Source: Paenibacillus sp. CC-CFT747 (GTDB lineage: Bacteria; Bacillota; Bacilli; Paenibacillales; NBRC-103111). From it: 64,000 nucleotides of DNA. The notes beneath the pieces were generated by a model. It saw only the letters and a program-made list of their open reading frames with translations. It ran no database searches and was not told the origin of the DNA. This document shows, in pieces, positions 1 through 10,124 of this stretch (position 1 is its first letter; every line of letters begins with the position of its first letter). The DNA lies in assembly GCA_030323305.1 (NCBI GenBank), contig CP106741.1, forward strand, positions 5,393,501-5,457,500. Direction: 5' to 3'. A program made the translations under genes and the position numbers.

Positions 1-629
1 AAGAAAGCCTTCACCGGAATGCCGACGAGGATCACCCCGTGTCCTCTTTCCAGTTCTCCCTTATAGTACCGTGAAAGCACCAGAAGCTTATTCTCATCGG
101 GGTCGCTGCCCGGAAATTCATGAATAGACCAATGGGGCATCCCTCCTTCCTTCCTCGTTTCTTCGGCTAGAAGGGCCAGGTTCCATTCAGGGGAATCCTG
201 CCGCTGAAGCGGAGCCCAAGTGGACAGCAAGGTTCCTCTCTCGTCCAGCAGACCTACATATGCCTTACTGTTCAGGAGCAAATCGCGGATGCTGTACATT
301 TTTCTCTGAAGATCGTCCATAAGCCGGAAAGAGTTATAATTCTCCTCGTACCCGGCCGGTTCCCGCAAATATTTGGTCGTTTGGGGATCGTTGATTAATA
401 GATTGGTGGCGCTGATAAGGCGGACGGCCCACTCGTTCATTTCATCGGCTTTGCGGTTGATGACGTACTGGTCCGATTGATATAGCTGATTCTCGAGGAT
501 GGTCTTGGAGGAAAGGTAAAACCGGTAAAAAATGAAGCCCACCGGCAAAATAATAAGCAAAAGCAAGGACCAGACCAGCTTGCCCCGCAGCGAACGGAAC
601 CGGATAAAATCCGGCCAGCGCATTCTCAT
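1..629 (-). CDS. Sensor histidine kinase, N-terminal part (runs off the window)
   Basis: The first 209 codons are present and the rest lies beyond the left edge. The start is the ATG at 629, about eight bases after a GAGGAGG ribosome binding site. A basic N-terminus is followed by one membrane segment (about residues 18-38, LVWSLLLLIILPVGFIFY), then an extracytoplasmic region with a Cache-like pattern (GLLDERGTLLSTW, later VILVGIPVKAFF). This is the layout of YesM-type kinases that sense extracellular conditions and pair with an AraC-type response regulator. The kinase core is not visible, so the class is inferred from the sensor half and from the similar kinase at 14.9-16.7 kb. It is divergent from the lyase gene at 1060 and may regulate it. 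Confidence 0.7.
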   Translation of the reverse strand, partial: MRMRWPDFIRFRSLRGKLVWSLLLLIILPVGFIFYRFYLSSKTILENQLYQSDQYVINRKADEMNEWAVRLISATNLLINDPQTTKYLREPAGYEENYNSFRLMDDLQRKMYSIRDLLLNSKAYVGLLDERGTLLSTWAPLQRQDSPEWNLALLAEETRKEGGMPHWSIHEFPGSDPDENKLLVLSRYYKGELERGHGVILVGIPVKAF

Positions 630-824
630 TCCCTTCCCTCCTCTTTCTATTAATATATTAAGAAGAGTGGGCTAACTTTCCATTTCTACCTATATTAAAT
701 CGGGTTCTATTCCCTGTATCAAACCTGTTATTTTATTCAAAGGTTTATTATACGGAATCTCGAGCCAAATGCTTACCGATTCCTTCCTAAATTGTTAAAA
801 CGGGTGTCGCCGCCCGTAAATTTT

Positions 825-833
825 TGGTATAAT
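825..833 (+). promoter_or_regulatory. Candidate extended -10 promoter of the lyase gene
   Basis: TGGTATAAT gives a perfect TATAAT hexamer with an upstream TG, the extended -10 arrangement. No good -35 hexamer is seen at the usual distance. It points at the lyase gene at 1060 and would leave a leader of about 220 bases. Confidence 0.45.
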
Positions 834-839
834 CGGCTC

Positions 840-1059
840 GAGGCCAATCATTACCACTATGATACAGGTTACGACTTGAGAGGAAAGGAGGCATGGGCAG
901 CAGCAAGTTTCCTCGGGAGATCCCCGTTATCCCAAGGTTAACGGCACGATTCTCGCCACAGAACGGCCTCTTACTTAAGCTAATCGCCATACCTAGTGCC
1001 AACCGTCTTTTCCTTGATTCAAATGCAAATCAATAGGGATGATACTTGGAGGGAATGGA
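840..1059 (+). other. Long untranslated leader ahead of the lyase gene
   Basis: This is the part of the 630-1059 gap downstream of the candidate promoter. It holds an AAAGGAGG motif at 884-891 with an ATG only one base later (893), which could open a 47-codon frame ending at about 1035, but the spacing is poor and the peptide resembles nothing I know. I do not recognise a riboswitch class. The stretch 630-824 is AT-rich next to the kinase start and shows nothing further. Confidence 0.25.
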
Positions 1060-4000
1060 ATGAAACGATTTAATAAGAAACCGCTTCCAATCGCCATGAT
1101 CTTCACCATGCTTGTCTCTCTGTTTTCAACCGTTGCCCCTCTTCAAGCCGAAGACGACTCCGCTCCTTCACCATGCCGGATACTTTAGTATACCGGTTCG
1201 GTACAGGCGACGGGAAGAACGTCAGCCCGACTGGGGATCTCAATGCCGCTCCCAAAGTCACGGTTTCGGGAGACGGCCTCAAAGTTGAAACCACAACCGC
1301 TGCCTCGACCCGTTCCTTCGAATTCTCCGTCGATACTTCCGGGACGTATTTGGTCCGCCTCGGCGGAATGGCCCAGAAAGACGGCGGACGGGCCAACGTT
1401 TCCATTGACGGCAAAGTATACGGTACATACGGCTTTTACAGCGTGACCGGTCAGTATCCGCGACCCGACCAATACATCCAGCAGCTTCCGCTTACCGCAG
1501 GAAGCACACGCTGACCCTGACCATGACGGCCAAAGGAAACGGAGCCGGCAATGGAACGGGCTCCTTCCTCTATCCGACCCGCCTGACCCTCACCGACCTC
1601 GGCACGGTGGCCAACAGCAAAACCCGCAGCACCATCTACACCGAAGCCAAGCTGGCCGCAGCCCGCGCCAACGCAGCCCAGTACGATTGGGCCATGTCCC
1701 TGAAGGACTCGGCGGTTGCCAAAGCCGATTCTTATCTGGCGCTCGGCAAGGAAGCCCTCTGGAATATGGTGGTGACTCAAGCCATTCCGCGCAGCTACAA
1801 TGTCAATCAATTGACCGGTAACTTCAGCCCCGTCTCGGGCGATCTTAAGGCGTACGGCAATTATCCGTGGAAAGCGGACCCGGTGAACGAGCCATGGAAG
1901 ATCGTCGATCCGGCCAGCGGCTACAAGTTTCCGACGAATGATTTCCCCGCCTATTATCGCAGCGGTCTGGATGCGCACGGCAATTTCAACCCGGCTCTGG
2001 CCGACCGCAGCCTGCTGGTGAACACCCTCTATCCGGAAAAGGGCCCTACCTGGGGCGTCGATGACGGATACGGCTGGGTGGAACCGGGCACTAACAAGCG
2101 GTATACCTTTGTCGCTTACTACAACCACTGGTTCAACTGGTACAGCGGGACGTCCAGCATCCAGAGTGCGCTCACGTCCATGAGAGATGCCTATATTTAC
2201 ACGGGCGATACCAAATATGCTCAGAACGGAGCCATCCTTCTCGACCGGATCGCCGATGTCTATCCGGCCATGGATGTCGCGGAATTCAGCAATGCGATCT
2301 ACGTGAATTCCCACGGCGGGACGGGGGACGGCAAGATTGTCGGCTCCATCTGGGAAACGTCTCTCGTCAAGCAGTTCATCAGCTCCTATGACGCCTTCTT
2401 CCCGGTATTGGACGATCCGGTTGTCGTCGGCTTCCTGAAGGGCAAGGGCAAGCAGTATGATCTCCCGCTTAAGGAGACAGGATCCCAGATTCGCCGGAAT
2501 ATCGAAGACGGCCTTCTGCGCCAGATCCAGCCAGGGATGTACTGGGATCAGATCCGGGGCAACAACGGCTTCCATCAGAGCGCTCTGGCCATGGCCGCCG
2601 TTGTTCATGACACGCTGCCCGAAACCAAGCAGTGGCTTGACTATACGTTCCAGCCGGGCGGTTTCATCAACCAGATTCCCCGTAAGGTAACCGGAGGAAA
2701 CGTGCTGTTCAGCATGGTGAACGATGTTGACCGGGACGGCAACGGGAACGAAGCGGGTCCCGGGTACAACCGCCTGTGGCTGAGCACCTACCTCGAAGCA
2801 GCCAATACGTTGGAGGGCTACGATAAGTATCCGGCTGCCGATTTGTACGAGAACGTGAAGTTCCGCAAAATGTTCCAGGCGCAGTATCCCCTCACGATGA
2901 TCGGGCGCTATACCCCATCCATCGGAGACAGCGGAACGACGGGACAACCCGGAATTTTGGTCGACAAGGCGCAATCGATCAAAGCATTCGAGAAATTCGG
3001 AGATCCGGTATACGCTCAATTGGCCTATTTGCTTAACGGCAACAAGACGGAAGGGATTCACTCCGATGTCTATACCGCCGACCCCAACAAGGTCGCCCGG
3101 GATATCGAAGCTGTCATTCAAGAGAAGGGCGAGCTCAACCTGGGCAGTGTCAACATGACCGGCTACGGCTTCGCCGGCCTTCGTGACGGCAAGCTGGAGA
3201 ACGCAACGGACACCCGGCGGGGGACCTGGATGTACTACGGCCGGAACGGCGGCCACGGCCACAAAGACACGCTTAATCTCGGCTTGTACGGCTTCGGGCT
3301 CGATCTGGCTCCTGACCTCGGTTACCCCGAGCAGGCCAACGCCACCGATGTGAACCGCTTCGAATGGGTTCAGAATACAATCAGTCATAATACCGTCATG
3401 GTGGATAAGAAGAAGCAGGAAACGCTTTGGGACGGCCTTCCTCTGCACTATGACGACAGCTCCATGGTGCAGATGATTGATGTTGAAGCACCGGAAGCCT
3501 ATTCGCAGACGGAACAGTACCGCCGTACCTCGGCCATGGTCCACGTGGATGACGCCAACTCCTATGTTGTAGACTTCTTCCGCGTCAGCGGCGGACAGGA
3601 CCATCATTTCAGCTTCCATGCCGCCGAAGGTCCGGTCTCCACAGAAGGCTTGAACCTCGTGGCGCAGCAAGGGGGCACCTACGCCGGTCCGAATGTGGAG
3701 TTCGGCAAGCGTCCGGCGAATGACAGCGTGACGGGTTCCGGCTATATGGGGCCCGGCTTCCATTGGCTTAAGAATGTGGAACGGGATGCCGCTCCTTCTT
3801 CCAAGTTCAGTGTGGACTGGGATATCACGGACACCTGGAACGTGCTGAAGACTCCCGAGGATCTTCACGTCCGCCTGACGATGCTGGGTGATTCCACTGA
3901 CGTGGCACTGGCGGATGGCGTTCCGCCTCAGAACAAACCGGGCAATCCGGAGAGCCTGAAGTATTTGATCGCTCACCGCAGCGGCCAGAACCTTCAAAGC

Positions 4001-4906
4001 ACCTTTACTTCCGTCATTGAGCCTTACAAAGAGACTCGTTTCGTCGAAACCTCCGACGCGGCGGCCGTCACGACGGAAGACGGGACGCCCGCTGATCCTA
4101 ACCGGGTTAGAGCGGTCAAGGTTCAGCTCACTAACGGACGGACCGATTATATTGTCAGCTCCCTCGATTCCGATAACGTCTATGTGATCGACGGCAAAGT
4201 CCGGTTCCAAGGCTCCTTCGGAATCTATTCCGAGAAGGACGACCAACCGGTCTTCACCTATATCAATGACGGAGCCTTCCTCGGGAAGGTCGGTACCGGC
4301 TATGAAAGCACAGGAGTGGCACATCTTCAAGGAACGGTCGCCGACTTTACCAAGGAGCTCTCGGTCGACAACCGGCTGACCGTTAACCTGGACCTTCAGG
4401 GGCAGGAAGCTAACAGCCTGATCGGCCGCAGCATCTATGTGGAGAATGACGGGAAAAGAAACGCGGTCTACCAGATCAAGGGGATAGCACCTGCAGCGGA
4501 CGGCCAATGGGAGCTGCAGCTCGGGGACATCACCCTGGTTCGGTCCTACGCCGATGATAAAGATCTGTCCAAAGGCTTTATCTATGATGTTGCGGCCGGA
4601 GCCGCCTTTACCATTCCGCTCTCCCGCCAGCAGCTTTACCTGTCGGATGTTCGGATTGCCGGGCCTGCCTCCGACATGCAGAAGAACGAAACCTTTGACC
4701 TGGATATTCAGGGCTTGTATCCGGACGGAACCCGGGCGGATCTTTCCCAGACGAATTTCCAGTACATCATTGACCACGAGAACATTGCGAACGTGAACGG
4801 AACGAACCGCCTTAAGGCTCATAACACGGGTACCATGTCCCTGTCGACTTCCGTTGAGGTTAACGGAATCAAGAGAACCGGCAGCCTGACCGTCAAGGTT
4901 AAGTAA
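1060..4906 (+). CDS. Secreted heparinase II/III-type polysaccharide lyase, two apparent frameshifts
   Basis: The start is the ATG at 1060, after TTGGAGGG. A classic signal peptide (MKRFNKKPLPIAMIFTMLVS, then an LQA-like cleavage region) is followed by a beta-rich N-terminal module, a helical toroid-type domain, and a C-terminal sheet domain. The sheet domain has the heparinase II/III hallmark GGHGHKDTLNLGLYG at about 3250-3300 and then SHNTVMVD. The last 90 residues look Ig-like. The repaired length is about 1,282 aa. Such enzymes cleave uronic-acid polymers by beta-elimination outside the cell; the substrate here is unknown. The frame breaks near 1167 and again near 1501, each needing one extra base (ENDPOINTS: PSPCRIL and TAGSTR run into stops while TAGKHTLTL is the repaired reading). 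I consider these sequence errors, not decay, because the remaining 1,127 codons are open and family-like. Confidence 0.8.
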
Positions 4907-4930
4907 TCCGGGCTGCGAGCTATCGCAAAA

Positions 4931-4973
4931 AGAAGCCCCCGCCTGCTCAAAGTTAGCGGGCGGGGGCTTCTTT
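4931..4973. terminator. Bidirectional rho-independent terminator
   Basis: A long GC-rich hairpin (AGAAGCCCCCGCC against GGCGGGGGCTTCT) lies between two convergent genes. The minus strand has a T5 run after the stem and the plus strand a T3 run, so it mainly serves yyaC and also closes the lyase gene. Confidence 0.85.
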
Positions 4974-5031
4974 GGGTCTATCACGCGGCGTACAAAGTCT
5001 ATTTCACCGTAATGTTGAGATTTCACAGGCG

Positions 5032-5712
5032 TTAGATCGGCTGGGATTGTATCCTTCCGGCTTCCGGCGATTTGCGTCGGGCAGCGGGAAGGGCCACCAC
5101 ACGGGGAGCCCCGCCCGTCCCGCCGATGGCTGGCCCCTCTGCCTCTTGGGAACGCTGCCACATGGTCACAGAACGGTAAAGACTGCGGGCAATGAGGTCC
5201 GCCATTCCCATGACAAGATGCAGCCTCGTGTTCTGCAGCACGGCATGCTGCAGGAAGCCACCCACGTTCACCACGCCGGTCACGTGCATGTCTCCCACCG
5301 GAGGAAGCTCTTTGTTGACCCCGGCGCCTGGGCGGACCGGCCCCTCCCCCACTTCTATACTGCCAACACTGGAAGCCAGCCCCAGACAAGCATCTATCCC
5401 GATGACATAGGGGTTCCGGACCGTTTCCTGAATAACGGACAGCGTTTCATACAGGTTAATGGCATGAACCGGCCGCTCCAGAGTTCCGAACAAGTCGAAA
5501 TGAGGGGAACGGTATTTCAGCAGGGTCGTTCCCACCAGCGGTCCGAGTGAATCGCCGGTGCACCGGTCGGTCCCCACGCAGACCAGCACAATTCTTCTGC
5601 CGGGAGGAAGCTCAGACAGAAAGCCGCTTATTCCCCGAACCAGCTGGACGCAGGCCGTCGGGTCGGTAAAGGGGACCTTTACCTGATGCTGTTCAACAGG
5701 AACTGGTTTCAT
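5032..5712 (-). CDS. yyaC: Spore protease YyaC
   Basis: 226 codons, start ATG at 5712 seven bases after GGAGG. The sequence carries the YyaC family signature: VLVCVGTDRCTGDSLGPLVG near residues 42-62, then VIGIDACLG and GVVNVGGFLQHAVLQNTR. YyaC belongs to the hydrogenase-maturation-protease fold and is linked to spore germination-protease processing. It is intact. The extra N-terminal 20 residues and the glycine/arginine-rich C-terminus make it slightly longer than the usual 205 or so. It stands alone between two terminators. Confidence 0.85.
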   Translation of the reverse strand: MKPVPVEQHQVKVPFTDPTACVQLVRGISGFLSELPPGRRIVLVCVGTDRCTGDSLGPLVGTTLLKYRSPHFDLFGTLERPVHAINLYETLSVIQETVRNPYVIGIDACLGLASSVGSIEVGEGPVRPGAGVNKELPPVGDMHVTGVVNVGGFLQHAVLQNTRLHLVMGMADLIARSLYRSVTMWQRSQEAEGPAIGGTGGAPRVVALPAARRKSPEAGRIQSQPI

Positions 5713-5839
5713 TAGGGTTCCTCCGCGTTTCAGAATGGGGCCCGCCTGGGCAGGCTGGATGTTACCAGTTTTTAACCCAATCCTCCCCCGCTAGAAACAG
5801 AGCCGCCGTTGAATAGCTTCCCGTTCAGCCTTTCCGCGC

Positions 5840-5869
5840 AAAAGGACCGCCGAATCCGGCGGTCCTTTT
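5840..5869 (-). terminator. Terminator of the GH36 gene
   Basis: AAAAGGACCGCC / GGCGGTCCTTTT is a perfect 12-base stem with a short loop, 13 bases beyond the GH36 stop codon. T4 tracts sit on both strands. Confidence 0.9.
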
Positions 5870-5881
5870 CCCAAGTCTTGA

Positions 5882-8023
5882 TTAAGAGTGTATGATCTCG
5901 ACGGCTACCTCTCCATCCCAGGCACCGGTATGGACGGTGTAAAGGCCATCGCCTTTCTCCTGTATCTCCACCGGAGTACCAAAAACAAGGACCTCCTGAG
6001 GCTTGCTCTCCGCCTGGAAGGTGAAGGGACCGGCTTCCTTCAGGAACACGAAGGTCGAACGTTCGCCTGTGCGGACTTCCCGGACCGCGTCGACGGAAAC
6101 ATATTTCTCGGTCAGCCCAATTGGGGTAACCGGTCCTGTCAGCGGAAGCAGAAGATAAAGGGCACATTGCCCCTTCTCCAGCGTGAATTCCCGGGATTCA
6201 CCCGGCTGAAGAAGAAAAGTGCTTCCCGAGAAGTGCTCATACACCAGACACTCTCTCTCGGCCAGATGGGGAATGTCCTTCCCTCCGATGGTCCCGGTTA
6301 CCGCCCCTTCTGACAGGAGAACATGGAAAGCCGCGACCACCCCGGCTCCTTGACAGGTGTTCCACAGCTTAAGCGGAACGGCGGTACGGGCTGGATCGAG
6401 CGTTAGGCAATCCTCCGTAGGATTGGGGGTTTCCTCACACCGGATGATCCGTCCATTCTTGTAAATAAGCGGCCACACTTTAGCGGGATCGGTACGGCCG
6501 ACCGCATCGCTGAAGTAAACCGGTCCCCCGCTGACGGCTCGTAGCACCGCGTTCTGAACGTCATCATGATTGATGGTCCAGAACATGTCCCAGTCCCCCC
6601 AGTAGAACGGTCCGTGAAAGTACGAGTTGTATCCGTTCTGCAGCGCATGCTCCTGAAAACCCTCCGCTTCCCGGGGAACGAAATCGTCGCTGCTTCGGGA
6701 TACTGCCGATTGGGGGCGGTGCCAGATGTTCTCGGCGGACATCCCCATGCAGTTGATCACCGTCTTGTTAAAATGCAGAGCGACGGACGCTTCAAGCGCC
6801 TGATGAGCCGCTGCGGCACCGCGTCCAGCGGAGTGATAATATTTCAGATAGTTGCCGACGGCGCTCTGGCTGTCGACCTTCACGAAATCGATTCCCTGCA
6901 GACGAAGGAAGTTATGCCAGGCGTTCCAGAAGCCGAAGCCGCGCCCCGCATCGGGAAACGGGATTCTATGACCTTTGCTAGTCGTCCAAAGGTAGTCCGC
7001 ATATTCCCTGGCGAGCGGACTGTCGGGGTGAATCCCTCCCCAATAGCCCATGATGGTATGCCACACCCCTACCCAGCTGACGCCGTAATTCTTCTTAAGC
7101 TCGCGGACGGCATTGGCGAGTCCTTTCGGGAATTTGGCCAGCTCCGCTTCGAAGGCCGCCAGCTTGTTGTCCGTCGTCTTCGACCAGCCATCGTCGATCA
7201 TGAACCAGCGGACCGGAAGCTCCTTCTCCTTAAGCTCCGCCGCCTTGGCCAGCAGTCCTTCTTCGTTCACTTGCTGGTAAAAGGCATCCCAGCTGCACCA
7301 GCCGAGATAATCAAGAATCTCCGGATACGTCTTGTCGGTTCGGGGAAGAGTGGAATAATCGAGCTCTTTCAAGGCACGATGAACCTGTTCCTGGATTAGC
7401 TGGTACGGATTACGGCCGGTTCCAAGAATAAATGCAAACGCATCCGTACGGACCAGTCCCCCTTGATGCGAGGAAACCCGGATGGACAAGCCCTCTTCAG
7501 TGCCGCCAAGATCCGTCCGGAAAACGGGACCGCAAACCGGCAGCAGGTGGCAGTACGTATGGGAGGTTTTCCATAGGAGCGATTGGGTCCGCTCCGGGAG
7601 CCGGGTCAGTTCCGGATCGAAGTGGGGGCGGGTCCACCAATCCTTGTGCTGGTAGTTGGCCAACAGGCTTTGAACGTCCTCCAGGCTGTCAATACCGACG
7701 AGAATGCCTCCCGATGGGGCGAAACTTTTCTGGCTGCCGAAATCACTCGGGTTGCGGATTTCACCATGAACATACACCAGAACGCTATTCTCTTGGCAGC
7801 GGAATACAAGCCGAACGTTGATCGTGTCGTCCTCATTGCCGTAAAAGCAGGTATGGTCGGTGTACGGCCCGAGCTTTCCGGTATCCTCGGTCGTAAGAAA
7901 GGTCTTGTAGGAAAGCTTCTCCACCGCATGGGAATCCAAACGGACGGATACATGGAAGCCGCTCATGACTTGGCCCAAGCCTTCGACTGCAATGCTTTGG
8001 TTATCCGAAATATACGTAAACAT
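5882..8023 (-). CDS. GH36 alpha-galactosidase, raffinose synthase/Sip1-like
   Basis: 713 codons from the ATG at 8023, preceded by AAAGGAGAAG; an upstream ATG at 8080 in the same frame lacks a good site. The catalytic barrel shows LGWCSWDAFY (about residue 244), WFMIDDGW (about 275) and the nucleophile motif DFVKVDSQ (about 381), which fit the Sip1/raffinose-synthase branch of GH36. It has no signal peptide, so it should act inside the cell on imported alpha-galactosides. It lies 70 bases behind the LacI-type regulator on the same strand and is probably cotranscribed with or controlled by it. The reading frame is intact. Whether the activity is hydrolysis or galactosyl transfer cannot be told from sequence. 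Confidence 0.85.
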   Translation of the reverse strand: MFTYISDNQSIAVEGLGQVMSGFHVSVRLDSHAVEKLSYKTFLTTEDTGKLGPYTDHTCFYGNEDDTINVRLVFRCQENSVLVYVHGEIRNPSDFGSQKSFAPSGGILVGIDSLEDVQSLLANYQHKDWWTRPHFDPELTRLPERTQSLLWKTSHTYCHLLPVCGPVFRTDLGGTEEGLSIRVSSHQGGLVRTDAFAFILGTGRNPYQLIQEQVHRALKELDYSTLPRTDKTYPEILDYLGWCSWDAFYQQVNEEGLLAKAAELKEKELPVRWFMIDDGWSKTTDNKLAAFEAELAKFPKGLANAVRELKKNYGVSWVGVWHTIMGYWGGIHPDSPLAREYADYLWTTSKGHRIPFPDAGRGFGFWNAWHNFLRLQGIDFVKVDSQSAVGNYLKYYHSAGRGAAAAHQALEASVALHFNKTVINCMGMSAENIWHRPQSAVSRSSDDFVPREAEGFQEHALQNGYNSYFHGPFYWGDWDMFWTINHDDVQNAVLRAVSGGPVYFSDAVGRTDPAKVWPLIYKNGRIIRCEETPNPTEDCLTLDPARTAVPLKLWNTCQGAGVVAAFHVLLSEGAVTGTIGGKDIPHLAERECLVYEHFSGSTFLLQPGESREFTLEKGQCALYLLLPLTGPVTPIGLTEKYVSVDAVREVRTGERSTFVFLKEAGPFTFQAESKPQEVLVFGTPVEIQEKGDGLYTVHTGAWDGEVAVEIIHS

Positions 8024-8048
8024 AAACTTCTCCTTTGCGACCCGGGCA

Positions 8049-8069
8049 CCTTGCCTTATATAAGCAAGG
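8049..8069. repeat. Inverted repeat in the lacI-GH36 gap
   Basis: CCTTG, one extra C, the palindrome CTTATATAAG, then CAAGG form a near-symmetric element between the regulator stop and the GH36 start. It could be an operator or an mRNA hairpin that sets GH36 expression. I cannot decide which. Confidence 0.3.
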
Positions 8070-8092
8070 CGCTTGATCATATATAGTTCCTT

Positions 8093-9123
8093 CTATTTCC
8101 GATGGTTCTGCTCTTGTCCGGTTCCAGGCCTTCCGCAGGAATTGCGGATGACAAGAGCAGGTTGGATCCGACGACGGACGTGGCTCTCTTCCTGCGTCCC
8201 TTCGAGTTGAGCCAGGAGCCTTTCCGCGGCAAGCATACCCATTTGACGAAAAGGCTGCCTGACCGTCGTCAGAGACGGGAACGACCAGGCGGCGGCCGAA
8301 ATATCATCGAAGCCGACGATGGACAGATCCTCCGGAACGCGAAGTCCGCCCTCTTGGGCGGCTTGCAGGGCTCCGAAGGCGGTATCGTCGTTGGACGCCA
8401 AGACAGCGCTTACCTCTCGGCCATTCAACAGCTTCCGCATAGCTGCGTATCCGGTTTCGCTTGTCCACTCGGAAAAAACCGTCCATTCCGGCCGGATCGG
8501 TAAGCCCCTCTCCTCCATCGCCTCCCGGTAGCCCAGGTAACGGGCACCGCTGGCGGATGCGGATTCCGGCCCGGCTATGAAGCCGATGCGCTCGTGGCCG
8601 AGGGAATGCAGATACCCGACGAGTTCCTTGATCCCGCCTTTATTGTCCACATCGATGCCGATCAGCTCCGGCCGTCCGCCATCGTCCCCGATAAGTGCCA
8701 GCGGGACGCCCGATTCGGCCATCAGCCTAAGCTCCTCCGGATCCCGCTTGCGGAAGCTCACCAGAATAAGGCCGTCCGCCTGTCCTTCGTGAAGCATATT
8801 GAGATAGGCCGATTCCCTGTCATAATGAGAAGTGCGGCTGAGGAACATACAGCTGTACCCGTTGCTCTTCACCGTCTCTTCCACCCCTTGAGAATTCCGG
8901 AGTAGAAGATGTTGGAGATATCGTCGACCACGACCCCTATCAGATGAGTGCGGTTGAGAACCAGCCGTCGTGCGTTAGCATTGCGGTGGTAACGGAGCTC
9001 ACGGATCGCTTTCTCCAACGCATCCCGAGTGGGCTGCTTCACCGGATGCCCGTTCAAATACCGGGAAACGGTGCTTTTGGAAGTGCCCGCCAAGCGGGCT
9101 ACGTCATGTATCGTTGGTCCCAG
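8093..9123 (-). CDS. LacI family transcriptional regulator, one apparent frameshift
   Basis: The N-terminal helix-turn-helix reads TIHDVARLAGTSKSTVSRYL and continues into NRTHLIGVVVDDISNIFYS, typical LacI/GalR sequence. The effector domain follows (DGLILVSFRK, GFIAGPESASA, VGFDDISAAAWSFPSLTTV). The frame breaks in a run of four C at 8884-8887; restoring one base joins LKGWKRR to LKGVEETVKSNGY. The repaired length is about 343 aa. The start is a problem: no ATG, GTG or TTG precedes the first helix in frame. CTG at 9123, six bases after AGGCGGG, is the best placed codon, but another lost base is equally possible. It likely represses itself and the GH36 gene through the operator at 9155-9172. 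Confidence 0.8.
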
Positions 9124-9154
9124 AATAATCCCGCCTAATGGTAGTTTCTCTCAC

Positions 9155-9172
9155 AATGGGAACGTTCCCATT
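9155..9172. promoter_or_regulatory. Perfect 18-bp LacI-type operator
   Basis: AATGGGAACGTTCCCATT is an exact palindrome with a central CG, the symmetry of LacI/GalR operators. It lies 30 bases upstream of the regulator's coding start, so autoregulation is the simplest reading. Confidence 0.75.
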
Positions 9173-9245
9173 TCATTATTCAGCATAGAGGTTTGGCTTC
9201 TGGCTGTCAACAAAGGATTTGTACCCAAACTCTTTACAGCAAATC

Positions 9246-9272
9246 AAAAAGAGGCTTACCCGAGGTAGCCTC
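9246..9272 (-). terminator. Terminator after the phosphodiesterase gene
   Basis: On the minus strand GAGGCT and AGCCTC flank a ten-base loop and are followed by TTTTT. It is 27 bases beyond the stop at 9299 and closes the ABC transporter unit. Confidence 0.7.
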
Positions 9273-9298
9273 TTCTGGCGCCTTTTTCCTTGCGACAC

Positions 9299-10096
9299 TT
9301 ACTCCTTTATCCCCACTCGGGCCACAATCGGGTAATGATCGGATGGGTATCCTCCGTCCCTCTGCTCCCGGTCCACCTTAACCTCCTGAAAAACAAACTC
9401 CTTCGAAGCGAAAATGTAATCGATCGGCTCTCCGTCCGCCCCTCCCTGGAAGTTGTGGGCCGTTAATCCCACCGGATCCTCGATTAAGGTATAGGCATTC
9501 GTCAGCCAATCCTCCCCCTCAGCTTCCTTACCGAGCTGTTGAAACAGCTGAATGGGGGGATCGGCCGGATAACTGTTCATATCCCCCATGAGAAGGATCG
9601 GCAGCTGAAGCTTTTGCCTGTGTTCCGCCACCATCCGGCCGATGACGCCGGCGCCCTTCTCCCTTGCCTCCCCGCTTGCGTGATCCAGATGGGTGTTATA
9701 AACCATCCATTCCTGGCCGCTGTCCTTCAGACGGAAACGCCCCCACGTGCAGATTCGCGGGAAATAGCTGTTCCACGATTTCGACGAGACGACCTCCGGG
9801 GTTTCCGAGAGCCAGAACTGCCCCTGGCCGACCACCTCAAGGCGGTCCGTGCGGTAGAAGATGGCGCTGTGTTCATTCTCCCCGCCGCCGAACCTTCCTT
9901 CCCCGATCCAGGCATAGCCGGGAAGCTGCTCCGCCAGCTCGTTCAGCATGGCCAGGTAGCCTTCCTGGGTTCCGACCATTAGGGGCGCATGCTCCCTGAT
10001 GGCTGCGGCTGTCCGATGGAACCGGTAAGGCCAGGCGTTCTCCCCGTCGTTCGGCGTGCTGTAACGCAGATTGAACGTCATGATGGTACAGTCCAT
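9299..10096 (-). CDS. Endonuclease/exonuclease/phosphatase family protein
   Basis: 265 codons from the ATG at 10096 (a GTG at 10105 overlaps the AGGTGAT binding site). All family motifs are present in order: MTFNLRYS, GTQEGYL, NTHLDH, LLMGDMNSYP, and SDHYPIVARV at the C-terminus. These form the metal-dependent phosphodiester hydrolase centre. There is no signal peptide. It follows the two permeases by about 30 bases, so it is the last gene of a sugar uptake unit. Relatives in such positions hydrolyse sugar phosphodiesters or other small phosphodiesters rather than DNA; that is inference. Confidence 0.8.
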   Translation of the reverse strand: MDCTIMTFNLRYSTPNDGENAWPYRFHRTAAAIREHAPLMVGTQEGYLAMLNELAEQLPGYAWIGEGRFGGGENEHSAIFYRTDRLEVVGQGQFWLSETPEVVSSKSWNSYFPRICTWGRFRLKDSGQEWMVYNTHLDHASGEAREKGAGVIGRMVAEHRQKLQLPILLMGDMNSYPADPPIQLFQQLGKEAEGEDWLTNAYTLIEDPVGLTAHNFQGGADGEPIDYIFASKEFVFQEVKVDREQRDGGYPSDHYPIVARVGIKE

Positions 10097-10124
10097 TAGA
10101 ATCACCTCATGAATGAGTCTGGTT

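Noticed and set aside
787..1002. A 71-residue frame on the minus strand in the 630-1060 gap
   Set aside because: No ribosome binding site, no recognisable sequence, and it crosses a good promoter.
1451..5389. A 1,312-residue open frame on the minus strand
   Set aside because: It runs antisense through the lyase gene and yyaC. The composition is that of a GC-rich codon shadow, with no domain, no binding site, and real genes on the other frames.
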